DNA of 64,000 nt from Saliphagus infecundisoli (GCF_020177375.1 NZ_JAIWHV010000011.1:1-64000); one strand, 5' to 3'. Positions 1 to 9,237 are shown, counted from the first letter of the stretch. The notes: generated by a model from the sequence alone, not told the origin. Numbers and translations are program-made.

Positions 1-40
1 TTTCGACAGAATTGATGTTGTTGGCATCCGTTTCACCCGA

Positions 41-86
41 TGACGGCCTATCTGATGACGTGGAAATCACAGACATCAGGCCGTCA
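41..86. repeat. Inverted repeat at window start
   Basis: Arms TGACGGCCT (41-49) and AGGCCGTCA (78-86) are exact reverse complements separated by 28 bases. The stretch lies upstream of the acylase gene, so it could be the 3' hairpin of a gene left of the window or a regulator site. No repeat copy was noticed elsewhere in the window. Confidence 0.4.
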
Positions 87-286
87 CTACCGGCTCACGC
101 CGGTTTTAAATAGTCGAAACGCCACAGCCTCGGGCCGTGTTTCGATAGGTAAGACCGGTGTCACGACGACCGAGCCCCGGCGGAAGTACCTGGCTCGTCG
201 CGGGGGCGAGGGGAGGAGCCGGCGTCGCGAGCGGGAGTTCGCGAGCGGCGTGGTGTTATTTCCGTCCCGGCTCCGATCGGCGAACG

Positions 287-2674
287 ATGCGAGCGAACTC
301 CACCCGTCGCGCGCTGCTCGGGGCCCTCGTTGCCGGCGGCATCGGCGCCACGGCGCTGTCGCCCGCAGCCGACCTGCTGTCGTCGTTCGCCCCGCCCGCA
401 GGCCGCGCCTGGCGGAGCACCCGCGGCGAGACGCCGGAGACGGTCGCCAGTCCCCACGGCGAGGCGACCGTGACCTACGACGAGTGGGGCGTCCCCCACG
501 TCGCCGCCGACACCGAACCGGCGGCGTACTTCGCGGTCGGCTACGTCCAGGCGGCGGACCGGTTCTTCGAGATGGACCTCGTCAGGCGCCGGATGGACGG
601 TCGGCTGGCGGCCGCCGTCGGCGAACGGGCCGTCGACTCCGATCGCTTTCACGCACAGATGGACTTCCGTGGGGCAGCAGCGGCCTCCGAGACGGCGCTC
701 GCGGGGAGCCGGACCGAGACGCTCATCGAGGCCTACACCGACGGCGTCAACGCCGCCCGCGAGGACGGTCCCGACCCGCTCGAGTTCGCACTCGCCGGAT
801 ACGGGGCCGGCGAGTGGACGCCGATCGATACCCTGCTCGTCGGGACCCAGATCGCCTGGGGGCTGACGGGGAGTTTCGAGGCGCTCCGCCGGGACGTCCT
901 CCGGGAGCGTCTCGACTCCGCCGACTACCGCCGGCTCTACGGGGAGCCCTTCGACCACGGCGCGCCGATCGTCCGGGAGGCGACCGGCGGCGACGGGAGG
1001 CGGGAGGCGGAATCGAGGGGGCGGCTGCGCGGCGTCGATCCCGCGTTCGTCGACGCGCTGGCCGAGCACGAACCGCCACCGGCGTGGGGATCGAACCACT
1101 GGGCCGTCGCCGGCGAGCACACCCGTTCGGGATCGCCGCTGCTCGCCTACGACCCCCACCTGACGCTCATGGCGCCGCCGGTGTGGTACGAACAGCGGAT
1201 CACGGTCGCAAACGCCGACGTCGACGTCCGCGGCGCCACGCTCCCGGGCATTCCCTTCGTCGTCATCGGGGAGAACCGCCACGGCGCGTGGGGGTTTACC
1301 AACACCGGCGCCGACGTCGTCGACCACTACACCTACGAGACCGACGGCGAGGAGTACCGCTACGGGGACGACTGGCTCGAGTTCGAGACCGAAACCCGGA
1401 CGGTCGGCGTCGCCGACGGCGAGGACCGCGAGGTGGAGGTCAGAAAGACCGTCCACGGCGCCCTCGTCGACCGGGAGGTAGACGGCGAGAGCCGACGGAT
1501 CGGGGTCGCCTGGACCGGGATGACCGGCACCCAGGAGTCCGCGGCCATCTACGAGTTCTCCCGGACGCGGGGGGCCGACGACTACCTCGAGGCGCTCCGG
1601 AAGATGGACGTCCCGACGCAGAACGCGCTGTACGTCGACGACGAGGAGGTTCACTACCAGGTGGCCGGCCGGATCCCGATCCGCCGGATCGACGGCGAGG
1701 TCGTTCGCGGCGACCGCGTCTTCGACGGCTCGGCCGCCGAGGCCGAGTGGGCCGGGTTCGAGCCGTTCGGACAGAGCGACTGGTCGGCCGGCGGCTTCAT
1801 CCCCGTCGAGGAGACGCCGGGCGTCAGCGACGCCGACTACGTCGCTACGGCCAACCAGCGGCCGGTCGACGACCCGGCGTTCCCCGTCGGCCAGGGCTAC
1901 GCCTCGGGCTTTCGCGGGGCCCGCATCTACGAGCGACTCGACGAACGGATCGCGGGCGGCGGCGCCGTCGATCGCGAGTTCATGGTCGCCCTCCAGAACG
2001 ACACCGTAGACCTCCGGGCACGGGCCCTCGTGCCCGCGACCCTCGACGCCAGAGACCGGATGGACGGCTCCCTCGATCCCTACCTCGAGGAGCTCTCCGA
2101 CTGGGAGTACCGGATGAACCGGGAGTCGACGGCCGCACTCGTCTTCGCTCGGTTCTACGAGGCGTTCCGGGCGGCGACCTGGAGCGACGACTTCGAGCGA
2201 CTCGGCCTCGACGAGGGGTGGTGGCCCCAGGAGTGGCCGCTGGTGACCCTGCCCCACGACGACCCGTTCTTCGACGGCGACCGCGCGGCCGTCATCGCCG
2301 AGGCGATGGCCGAGGCCGTAGACGAGATCGAGGCCGAGGGCTGGGAGAGCTACGGCGACTACAACCGGACGACGATCGACCACCCATTCGGCGGGCAGGT
2401 GCCGGCGCTGAACTGTCCCCGGTATCCGACCGACGGCACGGACGCGACCGTCTTCAACGTCCACGACGGCGCCGACGCGGGCAGCAGTTGGCGCCAGGTG
2501 TCGTCGATAGGCGGGGAGTCGCTGTCGGTCGTCCCCGGCGGCCAGAGCGGGGCCTATGGCTCGGATCACTACGCGGATCAGCTCCGGCTGTGGGCCGACG
2601 GCGAGCACAAACCGATGACCTTCGAGGCGCCCGACGACGGGCGAGTCCTCGAGTTCCGGGGGCGGGAGGAATGA
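287..2674 (+). CDS. Penicillin acylase family (Ntn) amidohydrolase, exported
   Basis: Probable amidohydrolase of 795 residues acting outside the membrane on an amide such as an acyl-homoserine lactone or beta-lactam; the substrate cannot be told from sequence. The ATG at 287 is chosen because it opens a Tat-like signal (STRRALLG followed by a hydrophobic stretch) and a TATA-like TGTTATTT lies about 30 bases upstream, which fits a near-leaderless start; an upstream in-frame ATG at 158 would add a non-signal-like arginine-rich stretch. The hallmark N-terminal-nucleophile site is visible as AWGSNHW, with Ser269 predicted to become the first residue of the beta chain after self-cleavage. Length is normal for the family. 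The stop overlaps the next gene by ATGA. Confidence 0.92.
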   Translation: MRANSTRRALLGALVAGGIGATALSPAADLLSSFAPPAGRAWRSTRGETPETVASPHGEATVTYDEWGVPHVAADTEPAAYFAVGYVQAADRFFEMDLVRRRMDGRLAAAVGERAVDSDRFHAQMDFRGAAAASETALAGSRTETLIEAYTDGVNAAREDGPDPLEFALAGYGAGEWTPIDTLLVGTQIAWGLTGSFEALRRDVLRERLDSADYRRLYGEPFDHGAPIVREATGGDGRREAESRGRLRGVDPAFVDALAEHEPPPAWGSNHWAVAGEHTRSGSPLLAYDPHLTLMAPPVWYEQRITVANADVDVRGATLPGIPFVVIGENRHGAWGFTNTGADVVDHYTYETDGEEYRYGDDWLEFETETRTVGVADGEDREVEVRKTVHGALVDREVDGESRRIGVAWTGMTGTQESAAIYEFSRTRGADDYLEALRKMDVPTQNALYVDDEEVHYQVAGRIPIRRIDGEVVRGDRVFDGSAAEAEWAGFEPFGQSDWSAGGFIPVEETPGVSDADYVATANQRPVDDPAFPVGQGYASGFRGARIYERLDERIAGGGAVDREFMVALQNDTVDLRARALVPATLDARDRMDGSLDPYLEELSDWEYRMNRESTAALVFARFYEAFRAATWSDDFERLGLDEGWWPQEWPLVTLPHDDPFFDGDRAAVIAEAMAEAVDEIEAEGWESYGDYNRTTIDHPFGGQVPALNCPRYPTDGTDATVFNVHDGADAGSSWRQVSSIGGESLSVVPGGQSGAYGSDHYADQLRLWADGEHKPMTFEAPDDGRVLEFRGREE

Positions 2675-3075
2675 GCGTCGAGGACACTCCCTCGGGGACG
2701 GACCGCAACGGCCCCGAGAGGACGGACGGCGCCGGCTTCCCGTGGACGCCCGCCCCCCTGCTCGCGGTCCGACGGGACTCGAGACGGCGGGCGGTCGCGG
2801 TCGTCGCCGCCGCGGCCGTCGGCCTCGGGCTGGCGTGGGTCCACTGGCTCGGGCTGTTCGCCGCCGGCGCGGCGGTCGGCCTCGTCAGCCGGACGCTCCC
2901 CCGGGCGGTCGCCGCCGGGATCTGTACCGGCGCCGTCGCCCTCGCTCTCACCGTCCTCGCGAGCCCGTCGATGGGCACCGGCGAGTTCCTCGCGCTGTCG
3001 CCGCCGGCGTACGTCGCCGTCGCCGCCGGCCTGCTCGCGCCGGGATGGGGGGCGCTGGTCCGGGGCGTCGTCTGA
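2671..3075 (+). CDS. Small multi-pass membrane protein, unknown function
   Basis: A 134-residue protein starting at the ATG that overlaps the acylase stop (ATGA), so it is probably translationally coupled to it. The first 35 residues are hydrophilic and acidic. The rest consists of three to four hydrophobic helices rich in Ala, Gly and Val (from about residue 39 to the end). No family is recognised. Coupling to the acylase suggests a partner or anchoring role, but that is inference only. Confidence 0.7.
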   Translation: MSVEDTPSGTDRNGPERTDGAGFPWTPAPLLAVRRDSRRRAVAVVAAAAVGLGLAWVHWLGLFAAGAAVGLVSRTLPRAVAAGICTGAVALALTVLASPSMGTGEFLALSPPAYVAVAAGLLAPGWGALVRGVV

Positions 3076-3167
3076 GACCACCCGAGCCCACCCGCCGCCG
3101 ACGGCGACGGTACACCCGGTCGGAGGCCCGAAACCCCTACGAGGATCGGGACCCGAACTCGAGACGA

Positions 3168-4343
3168 ATGGATCGACGGTCGGTCCTCCGGGTCGGGGTC
3201 GCGGTGGGCGTCGGCGCGAGCGGAGGCTGTCTCTCCCGGCTCAGAGAGGAGGCGGGGGTCGACGACGCCGACGGCGAGACGTCGAGGATCGCACGCGTCG
3301 AGGACCCGCCCGACGCCGTCTACGTCCCGAGCCACCGCGAGACGATGGAGCGCCTCGAGCCGGCCCGTGCCGGCGACTACGCCGTCGCGCCGATGGTGAC
3401 GTACGCCCACCCGTTCTGGCTCGTCGACGGGAGCGAGACGACTCTCGTCGAGCCCCAGGGCGGCCCGGAGGTCCACCTGATGATCGCTCTCCGGGAGCCC
3501 GAGACGGGGGCCGCCCTCCCCGTGGCGTCGGGCGCCCGGCTCCGGCTCGAGCACGACGGCGAGTCGATCGGTTCGGTCTCGCCCTGGCCGATGATCTCCC
3601 AGGGGATGGGCGCCCACTTCGGTGACAACGTCCCGCTGGAGGGCGACGGAACCTACGCCGTCGAGGTCGAACTCCCACCCCTCGGCGTCCGGACGACCGG
3701 CACCCTGGCGGGCCGGTTCGAGACCTTCGAGACGGCGACCTTCGAGTTCACGTACGACGAGGCGTTCCGCGAGGCGGTCGCCGACGTCGAGTATCTGGAC
3801 GAGGAGCTGTGGGGCCGGCGGGGTGCCCTCGAGCCGACGGGCCACGGCGGCGGAGACGGAGACGAAGGGAACGATTCGAACGCGGACGACGACCGTTCCG
3901 GCCACGAGGGCGACGAGGGCGGCATGGCCCACTCCGTTTCCGCACTGGCGCCCGCCGAGGAGTACCCCGGACTCCTCGGGGCGCCGGAACGCGACGACGC
4001 CGTCCTCGTGACCGCCCTGCTCGAGCCCGGGTCGCGGTTCGCCGAGAACGGGGAGCGGTACCTGCTGGTCTCGCCGCGGACGCCCTATAACCGGGTCCCC
4101 CTCGCCGACATGGCCATGACCGCGACCGTCGCGCGCGGGGACGAGGCCGTGGAAGAGGCGGATCTCGTCCAGACGATCGACGGTGAGTACGGCCATCACT
4201 ACGGCGCCGGGGTGGCGGAACTCGCCGAGGGCGACGCCCTCACGGTCGCCATCGAGGGCGTCCCCCAGGTGGCCCGCCATCAGGGGTACGAGACGGCCTT
4301 CCTCGAGATGGAGCCGATCGAGCTGACCGTGGGGGGAGCCTGA
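3168..4343 (+). CDS. Two-domain P19/Tp34-like metal-binding lipoprotein
   Basis: A 391-residue exported protein with a Tat/lipobox start (MDRRSVLR, then a Gly/Ala stretch ending GGC at about residue 24). Two related halves are visible. The first carries SPWPMISQGMGAHFGDNV, resembling the Met/His metal site of the P19/Tp34 periplasmic iron/copper-binding family. The second carries EYGHHYGAGV and a GVPQVARHQGYETAF stretch. An acidic, His-containing linker near residues 225-250 joins them. It is a paralogue of the protein at 30502-31638, which has the same architecture. Likely role is extracellular binding of Fe or Cu. Its stop shares one base with the next start (TGATG), pointing to an operon with the cohesin-domain gene. 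Family assignment is by motif reading, not by search. Confidence 0.72.
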   Translation: MDRRSVLRVGVAVGVGASGGCLSRLREEAGVDDADGETSRIARVEDPPDAVYVPSHRETMERLEPARAGDYAVAPMVTYAHPFWLVDGSETTLVEPQGGPEVHLMIALREPETGAALPVASGARLRLEHDGESIGSVSPWPMISQGMGAHFGDNVPLEGDGTYAVEVELPPLGVRTTGTLAGRFETFETATFEFTYDEAFREAVADVEYLDEELWGRRGALEPTGHGGGDGDEGNDSNADDDRSGHEGDEGGMAHSVSALAPAEEYPGLLGAPERDDAVLVTALLEPGSRFAENGERYLLVSPRTPYNRVPLADMAMTATVARGDEAVEEADLVQTIDGEYGHHYGAGVAELAEGDALTVAIEGVPQVARHQGYETAFLEMEPIELTVGGA

Positions 4344-5122
4344 TGGGACCGAGAGACTCCGCCGCGGCCGGCGCCGTCCTGGCGGTCGTCGTCGCCGCGG
4401 CGCTCGTCCTCGCCAGCGGGGGTGCGCTCGCGGGCGACAACGTCGCGCTCTTCGCGTTCGAGCCGACCGAGATCGAGGCCGATCCCGGCGAGGAGGTGAC
4501 CGTCGAGATCGTCATGACGAGCCACGGCGGCTACGGCGGCGAGGGGGTCGGGACCGTTGCCTTCGCCCTCGACTACGACCCCGACGTGCTCTCCGTGACG
4601 GATCTCGAGGCGGGCCCGTGGCTCGAGGGCGACGGGGTAGAGGTCGCCGTCGATCGAGAGGTGGACGAGGAGCGAGGCGAGGTCAGGCTGAACCAGAGCC
4701 GCGAGCCCGCGGGCGAAGGGGTAACCGGGACCGCGCCGATCGCGACGGCGACCCTCGAGGTGCGCGAGGACGCTGAGGCGACGAACGCGACGCTCACCGT
4801 CACCGGGAGCAGCGTCGAACTCGTCGACGGCAATCCCCAGTCGACGATGGTTCGGGACGCGGTGGTGGTCGTCGACGGCGGGGAACCGACCGACGGCGGG
4901 GACGGCGAGGACGCCGATCCAGAGGGGGTCACCCTCGCTGACGGGGACGCTAGTTCCGGGGAAGAGGCCGACGGCGAGGACGACGACGCGGCGGACGCCA
5001 CCGGAGAGACGGGAGGCGATGAGCCGTCGCTGGCGCTCCTCGCGGGCGTCGGTACCATCGCGTTCGTGTCGGTGGTCTGTCTGGCCGCGATCGCCCTCAG
5101 GAAGCGGGATCCGGGAGTATAA
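4343..5122 (+). CDS. Membrane-anchored cohesin-domain surface protein
   Basis: A 259-residue protein with an N-terminal signal/hydrophobic helix (residues about 9-30), a beta-rich domain with the cohesin-like pattern (FALDYDPDVLSV, GTAPIATATLEV) at about 35-175, a long Asp/Glu/Gly-rich linker, and a C-terminal transmembrane helix followed by RKRD. Such proteins sit outside the cell on a stalk and bind partner proteins or polysaccharide. It overlaps the stop of the preceding metal-binding lipoprotein by one base, so the two are probably co-expressed. No dockerin-like partner was recognised nearby. Confidence 0.75.
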   Translation: MGPRDSAAAGAVLAVVVAAALVLASGGALAGDNVALFAFEPTEIEADPGEEVTVEIVMTSHGGYGGEGVGTVAFALDYDPDVLSVTDLEAGPWLEGDGVEVAVDREVDEERGEVRLNQSREPAGEGVTGTAPIATATLEVREDAEATNATLTVTGSSVELVDGNPQSTMVRDAVVVVDGGEPTDGGDGEDADPEGVTLADGDASSGEEADGEDDDAADATGETGGDEPSLALLAGVGTIAFVSVVCLAAIALRKRDPGV

Positions 5123-5146
5123 ATGGGCGGGCGAGAACCCCCGATC

Positions 5147-6106
5147 ATGGACCTGTCGTTGATGCTCCCTCCCCATCCAGGACGGCGATGGACGATCGCG
5201 AAACAGCTCGGCGTCGAGACCGCCGTCGTCCGCTTCTGGGGAGAGCGCGACGAGCCCTGGTGGGAGTACGACCACCTGCTCCGGACGAAGACCCGCTTTT
5301 CCGACCACGGACTCTCCCTCGACGTGGTCGAGGACCGCCCGCCGATGACGAACACCGTCCTCGGACGCGAGGGACGTGACGCCGAGATCGAGGTCGTCCA
5401 GGAGCTGATCCGGAACATGGGCAGACTCGGCATCGACGTCTACAGCTGGGTCTGGACCGAAAACCCCGTCGGCGTCGTCCGGACCTCCGACTCGGTTCCC
5501 GACCGGGGCGGCTCGCTCCAGACGGGCTACGATCACGAACTCTACCAGCGAGGGGCTGACCACCCTGCCGCGGGAGTCACCGAGGAGGAACTCTGGGAGA
5601 ACCTCGAGTACTTCCTCGATCGGGTGGTCCCGGTCGCCGAAGAGGCAGGGGTAAAGCTCGCGCTCCACCCCGACGACCCGCCGATCTCGCCCGTGCGTGG
5701 GGTCCCCCGGCTCGTGACCTCCCTGGAGAGCTACGAGCGAATCCTCGATCTATCGGACAGCCCGAACCACGGCGTCACGTTCTGTCAGGGCAACTTCTCG
5801 GCGATGGGCGAGGACGTTCCCGAGGCGATCGACCGTCTCGGGGAGCGGATCCACTTCGTTCATTTCCGGGACGTCGAGGGCGAGCCCTCCGAATTCGTCG
5901 AGACCTGGCACGACGACGGGCCGACGGACATGCGGGCGACGATCGACGCCTACCGCGACGCGGGGTTTTCGGGACCGATCCGGCCCGACCACGTCGCGAA
6001 GATGGCCGGCGAGGAGGACCGCGCAGAGGCGATGGCCGGCTACACCGACATGGGCCGTCTCTACGCCGTCGGCTACATGCGCGGGCTGATGGAGCGGACC
6101 CGGTAG
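5147..6106 (+). CDS. uxuA: Mannonate dehydratase-like TIM-barrel enzyme
   Basis: Likely D-mannonate dehydratase or a related sugar-acid dehydratase/isomerase. The family converts D-mannonate to 2-keto-3-deoxygluconate. At 319 residues it is shorter than E. coli UxuA. Signature pieces are in order: HPDDPP, CQGNFSAMG, HFVHFRDV, WHDDGPTDM and RPDHV, which supply the His, Cys, Asp and His metal ligands. The ATG at 5147 is preferred over the in-frame ATG at 5123 because the latter sits directly on a TATA-like TATAAA and the conserved start MDLSLMLPP begins at 5147. No other hexuronate genes flank it, so the in-vivo substrate is open. Confidence 0.85.
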   Translation: MDLSLMLPPHPGRRWTIAKQLGVETAVVRFWGERDEPWWEYDHLLRTKTRFSDHGLSLDVVEDRPPMTNTVLGREGRDAEIEVVQELIRNMGRLGIDVYSWVWTENPVGVVRTSDSVPDRGGSLQTGYDHELYQRGADHPAAGVTEEELWENLEYFLDRVVPVAEEAGVKLALHPDDPPISPVRGVPRLVTSLESYERILDLSDSPNHGVTFCQGNFSAMGEDVPEAIDRLGERIHFVHFRDVEGEPSEFVETWHDDGPTDMRATIDAYRDAGFSGPIRPDHVAKMAGEEDRAEAMAGYTDMGRLYAVGYMRGLMERTR

Positions 6107-6109
6107 GGC

Positions 6110-6802
6110 TCAGACCCGCTCGTCGAGCCAGGCGATCGCCGCCTCGACGGCTTCCACGGAGTCGCCCCGGACCGTGATCCGTTTCTCCTCGCCGTCGTCC
6201 TCGGGATAGCTCCCGACGCTGACGTCGAAGCGTTCGATCGCCCGGTTGAGGTCGGCGACGAGCGCGCTCTCGGGTTCGGCGCTGCGGATCGTCCGGACGA
6301 CCCGGTCGCCGTCGAAGGCGTCGGCGATCTCGCCGAACATGGCCTTCATCTCCTCGGGGATCCCCGGGAGGACGTAGACGCTTTCGATCCGACAGCCCGG
6401 CGAGAGCCCCACCTCGTTGGGGATCGCCTCGCTCCCCTCGGGGAGGGCAGACCACGCCTCGATATCGACGTCGACGTCGCCATCGTACTTCGAGAGCGTG
6501 CGCTCGACCCCCGCGCGGGCCTCCGGATGGGTCGTCAGCGGGGCGTCGAACGCCGCCGCGATCGCGTCCATCGTGACGTCGTCGGGCGTTCCGCCGACGC
6601 CGCCGGTGACGATCACCGCGTCGGAACGCTCGGCGAGATCACCGAGTCGGGGGGCGATGACCTCGACGGTGTCGGGGAGGGTGAGAATCTCCCGGACGGA
6701 GACGCCGCGTTCGGCGAGTCGAGCGGCGAGCCAGGCGGCGTTGGTGTCGGCGATGTCGCCGGCGAGCAACTCGTCGCCGACGGTCAGGAGTGCGACCTGC
6801 AT
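6110..6802 (-). CDS. CinA/MoeA-type molybdopterin-binding domain protein
   Basis: A 230-residue protein made of the MoCF-biosynthesis fold found in CinA N-terminal domains and molybdopterin adenylyltransferases. Visible motifs are the N-terminal TVGDELLAGDIADTNAAWLA and the central VTGGVGGTPDD. In CinA-like proteins this domain works as a nucleotide pyrophosphatase on ADP-ribose and related molecules. It lacks the C-terminal amidase domain of full CinA. Its stop lies 3 bases from the convergent mannonate-dehydratase-like gene. The exact substrate is not visible. Confidence 0.85.
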   Translation of the reverse strand: MQVALLTVGDELLAGDIADTNAAWLAARLAERGVSVREILTLPDTVEVIAPRLGDLAERSDAVIVTGGVGGTPDDVTMDAIAAAFDAPLTTHPEARAGVERTLSKYDGDVDVDIEAWSALPEGSEAIPNEVGLSPGCRIESVYVLPGIPEEMKAMFGEIADAFDGDRVVRTIRSAEPESALVADLNRAIERFDVSVGSYPEDDGEEKRITVRGDSVEAVEAAIAWLDERV

Positions 6803-6851
6803 ACCGAGGCGTAGCTACCGGAGGTATATGTCGTCCGCGAAAACTGGTGGG

Positions 6852-6980
6852 CTACTCCGAGGGATCCGCGCTGCGCTCGTAGAGGTACAGCGCCTTCCAG
6901 AGCACGTCCTCGACTTCGGTGTCGGCCGCGAGTTCGTTGAGCTTGCGTTCCGCGGAGTCGGAGACCTCGATGGCGGACAT
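6852..6980 (-). CDS. Very small acidic protein (42 aa)
   Basis: Reading the minus strand from the ATG at 6980 gives 42 residues beginning MSAIEVSDSAERKL and ending SADPSE, with strong GC bias in third codon positions. It is acidic and amphipathic, has a predicted helical centre with VEDVLWKALYLYE, and contains no Cys. It lies between the CinA-like gene and SAMP1, all on the same strand, so it may be the middle of a small operon. An A/T-rich stretch upstream (around 7000-7030) can hold its promoter. No family is recognised. Confidence 0.62.
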   Translation of the reverse strand: MSAIEVSDSAERKLNELAADTEVEDVLWKALYLYERSADPSE

Positions 6981-7044
6981 AACTCAGGTAACCAGCCCGA
7001 GGGGGATAAATACACTGGGAGTCGTAATCGAGTTAATTTTGGCG

Positions 7045-7317
7045 TCAGCCGCCGCTGACCGGGGGGAGCAAGGCGAGTTCGTCCCCCGATTCGAGTTCGT
7101 CATCGAGGTCGCCGCCCAGATCGGCCCCGTTTTTGAGCACGGAGACGTCGCCGGCGAGTCCGCCGTCCGTGCGCACGCGGTCGGCCAGCGCGGGGCGATC
7201 GGAGAGCAGTTCCTCTAAGGCCTCCCCGACCGTGGCCCCGGAAGCGACCTCGACGGCGACCGTACGGTCGTCGGCGTGTTCGGCGAGATCGGCGAACAGC
7301 TTCCACTCGACGTGCAT
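7045..7317 (-). CDS. samp1: SAMP1-type ubiquitin-like small archaeal modifier (MoaD family)
   Basis: A 90-residue beta-grasp protein ending in the obligatory Gly-Gly (LLPPVSGG). The start MHVEWKLFADLAEHA and the tail match the Haloferax SAMP1 pattern closely. In that organism the C-terminal glycine is activated by the E1-like UbaA and joined to lysines of target proteins, and it can also donate sulfur for molybdopterin. The ATG at 7317 is chosen because upstream in-frame codons give a proline-rich non-homologous extension. The presence of a second-type proteasome pair at 34-36 kb is thematically linked but not adjacent. Confidence 0.9.
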   Translation of the reverse strand: MHVEWKLFADLAEHADDRTVAVEVASGATVGEALEELLSDRPALADRVRTDGGLAGDVSVLKNGADLGGDLDDELESGDELALLPPVSGG

Positions 7318-7418
7318 GGGTGGCGGTATCGCCGCGGGCGGCAAGTAGCTACCGCTCCGCGCAATGGGGTGTGGGCGAAAGCCAACGGCGTTAACTCTCC
7401 CGACCGCAAGCGGAGAGT

Positions 7419-8597
7419 ATGGTCGGCGAGCGGGCGACGGCGCGGATACCCGACAACTGGCGGTGGGTCGTCACCACCCGGGTAGCCGTCTGGCTCGCCC
7501 TGGTCGTCGCCCTCCTCTCGGTCGTGACGGGGATCATCAACATCGAGCAGTCCGGCGCCGACTTCGGCCCGATCGCGCCCCACGTTCCCGAGGCGGTCCA
7601 GGCCGCGGTCGGCTTCACCGGCGCGCTGACCGGCTTCCTGATGGTCGCGAGCGCACTGGCGCTCCGGCGGGGGCTCCGGGCGGGCTGGTGGGCGACGCTC
7701 GTGCTCCTGCCGGTGACGGCGATCCAGGGACTGCTCCAGGGCAGTCCCTACTCCGTCCCGCTGATCGCGCTCTCGGTGCTCTCGATTCCGACGCTGCTTC
7801 TGACCCGCCGGCGGTTCGACCGCCAGCTGTCGCTCTCGACGACCCAGATTGCCGCCGGCGGCGCCCTCGCGGGCGTCCAACTCTACGGCACCGTCGGCGC
7901 CTACACGCTCCGCGAGGAGTTCGACGGGCTCTCGACGCTGCTCGACGCCTTCTACTTCACGCTGATCACCTCGAGCACCGTCGGCTACGGCGACATCGGT
8001 CCCGAGACCGAGGAGGCGGTGCTGTTTACGATGTCCGTTGTCGTCCTCGGGGTCGCCAGCTTCGGCATCGCCGTCGGGGCGTTGGTCGGCCCCGCCATCC
8101 AGGCCAGACTCACCAAGACACTCGGAAAAATGACAGAATCGGAGCTCGCGGAACTCGACGACCACGTCCTCGTGCTCGGCTACGGGGAACTGACCGAACC
8201 GATCATCGACGAACTGGGGGCGGAGACCCCCTTCGCCGTCGTCGTCCGGGACGGGGAGACCGCCGACGAACTGGGCGAACGCGACGTCCCCGTCGTCAGG
8301 GGAAATCCCAGCGACGAGGCGCCCCTCCAGCGGGCGGGAATCGACCGCGCCCGCGCGGCGCTGGTCGCGACCAACCACGACGCCGAGGACGCCCTCGCGA
8401 TACTGACGGCCCGCGAACTCGCCCCCGAGATCCGGATCGTCGCCGCCGCGACCGACCGCGAGAACACCGGGAAACTCGAGCGCGCAGGCGCCGACGCCGT
8501 GATCAGCCCCGCCGTGCTGGGCGGGCACCTGCTCGTCCGGTCAGCGATGAACGGGGGGAGTTCGAACCTCCTCGATCGGATCCTCGCCGGCGAGTAG
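7419..8597 (+). CDS. K+ channel with TrkA-N NAD-binding domain
   Basis: A 392-residue membrane protein. The N-terminal 230 residues hold about six hydrophobic helices ending in a pore loop with the potassium selectivity filter TVGYGD (residues 187-192). The cytosolic part is an RCK/TrkA-N Rossmann domain (VLVLGYGELTEPI and DELGERDVPVVRGNPSDEAPL). This matches Kch/MthK-type ligand-gated K+ channels. For a salt-in haloarchaeon, control of potassium flux is central to osmotic balance. A short inverted repeat CTCTCC/GGAGAG lies just before the start. The gene is convergent with deoC, 4 bases apart. Confidence 0.9.
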   Translation: MVGERATARIPDNWRWVVTTRVAVWLALVVALLSVVTGIINIEQSGADFGPIAPHVPEAVQAAVGFTGALTGFLMVASALALRRGLRAGWWATLVLLPVTAIQGLLQGSPYSVPLIALSVLSIPTLLLTRRRFDRQLSLSTTQIAAGGALAGVQLYGTVGAYTLREEFDGLSTLLDAFYFTLITSSTVGYGDIGPETEEAVLFTMSVVVLGVASFGIAVGALVGPAIQARLTKTLGKMTESELAELDDHVLVLGYGELTEPIIDELGAETPFAVVVRDGETADELGERDVPVVRGNPSDEAPLQRAGIDRARAALVATNHDAEDALAILTARELAPEIRIVAAATDRENTGKLERAGADAVISPAVLGGHLLVRSAMNGGSSNLLDRILAGE

Positions 8598-8601
8598 CCG
8601 G

Positions 8602-9237
8602 CTACTCGGGTGCGCCTTCGACGATCTCGACCCCGCTCGAGGCGCCGATCCGCTCGGCGCCGGCCTCGATCATCGCGACCGCCTCCTCGTAGCTGCCGAT
8701 CCCGCCGCTGGCTTTGACGGGGAGGTACTCGCTCATCAGTTCGACATCGTCGAGGGTCGCACCCCCGTCCGCGAAGCCCGTCGCGGTCTTGACCATCGCG
8801 GCGTCGGCCTCGCGGGCGGCCTCGCAAGCCCGCCGGAGTTCTCCCTCTGTGAGGAGGGGCGCCTCACAGATCACCTTCACCGGCACCGGGACGGCGGCAA
8901 CGAGTTCCGCGATCTCCTCGGAGACGGCGTCGTCCTCGCCGGCTTTCAGCCGGCCGACGTTCGCCACGACGTCGAGTTCGTCGGCGCCCGATTTCCAGGC
9001 GACGACGCCCTCGCGGCGCTTGATATCCGCGGCGTTGTTGCCGTGGGGGAAGCCGACGACCGTCGCGACGGTCACCTCCGGGTGCGAGTCGGCCGCACTG
9101 GCGACGTAACACGGCGGGATGCAGGCGTTCATCCCGTACTCGTCGGCTTCATCGAGGACGCGCTCGACGTCGGCGGGCGTCGTCTCCGGCCCGAGGACGG
9201 TGTGGTCGATCGCGGGGGCGAGTTCGTCACGGTCCAT
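8602..9237 (-). CDS. deoC: Deoxyribose-phosphate aldolase
   Basis: A 211-residue class I aldolase that reversibly splits 2-deoxyribose-5-phosphate into glyceraldehyde-3-phosphate and acetaldehyde in deoxynucleoside breakdown. Recognisable pieces are IDHTVLGP near the start, [18 protein letters not shown], and the VKTATGF segment that carries the Schiff-base lysine. The ATG at 9237 gives the standard family start ([13 protein letters not shown]); an in-frame codon at 9264 would add nine unlikely residues. Length is typical of archaeal DeoC. Confidence 0.95.
   Translation of the reverse strand: MDRDELAPAIDHTVLGPETTPADVERVLDEADEYGMNACIPPCYVASAADSHPEVTVATVVGFPHGNNAADIKRREGVVAWKSGADELDVVANVGRLKAGEDDAVSEEIAELVAAVPVPVKVICEAPLLTEGELRRACEAAREADAAMVKTATGFADGGATLDDVELMSEYLPVKASGGIGSYEEAVAMIEAGAERIGASSGVEIVEGAPE

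Noticed and set aside
40-3075. 1011-residue plus-strand reading frame
   Set aside because: It is a GC-rich shadow of the acylase gene for most of its length. Only the last 134 codons (2671-3075) have the membrane-protein character and correct start of a real gene.
2454-4280. Long minus-strand frame of 608 residues
   Set aside because: Antisense to the better-supported exported proteins; no start signals and Arg/Pro-rich composition typical of shadow frames in GC-rich DNA.
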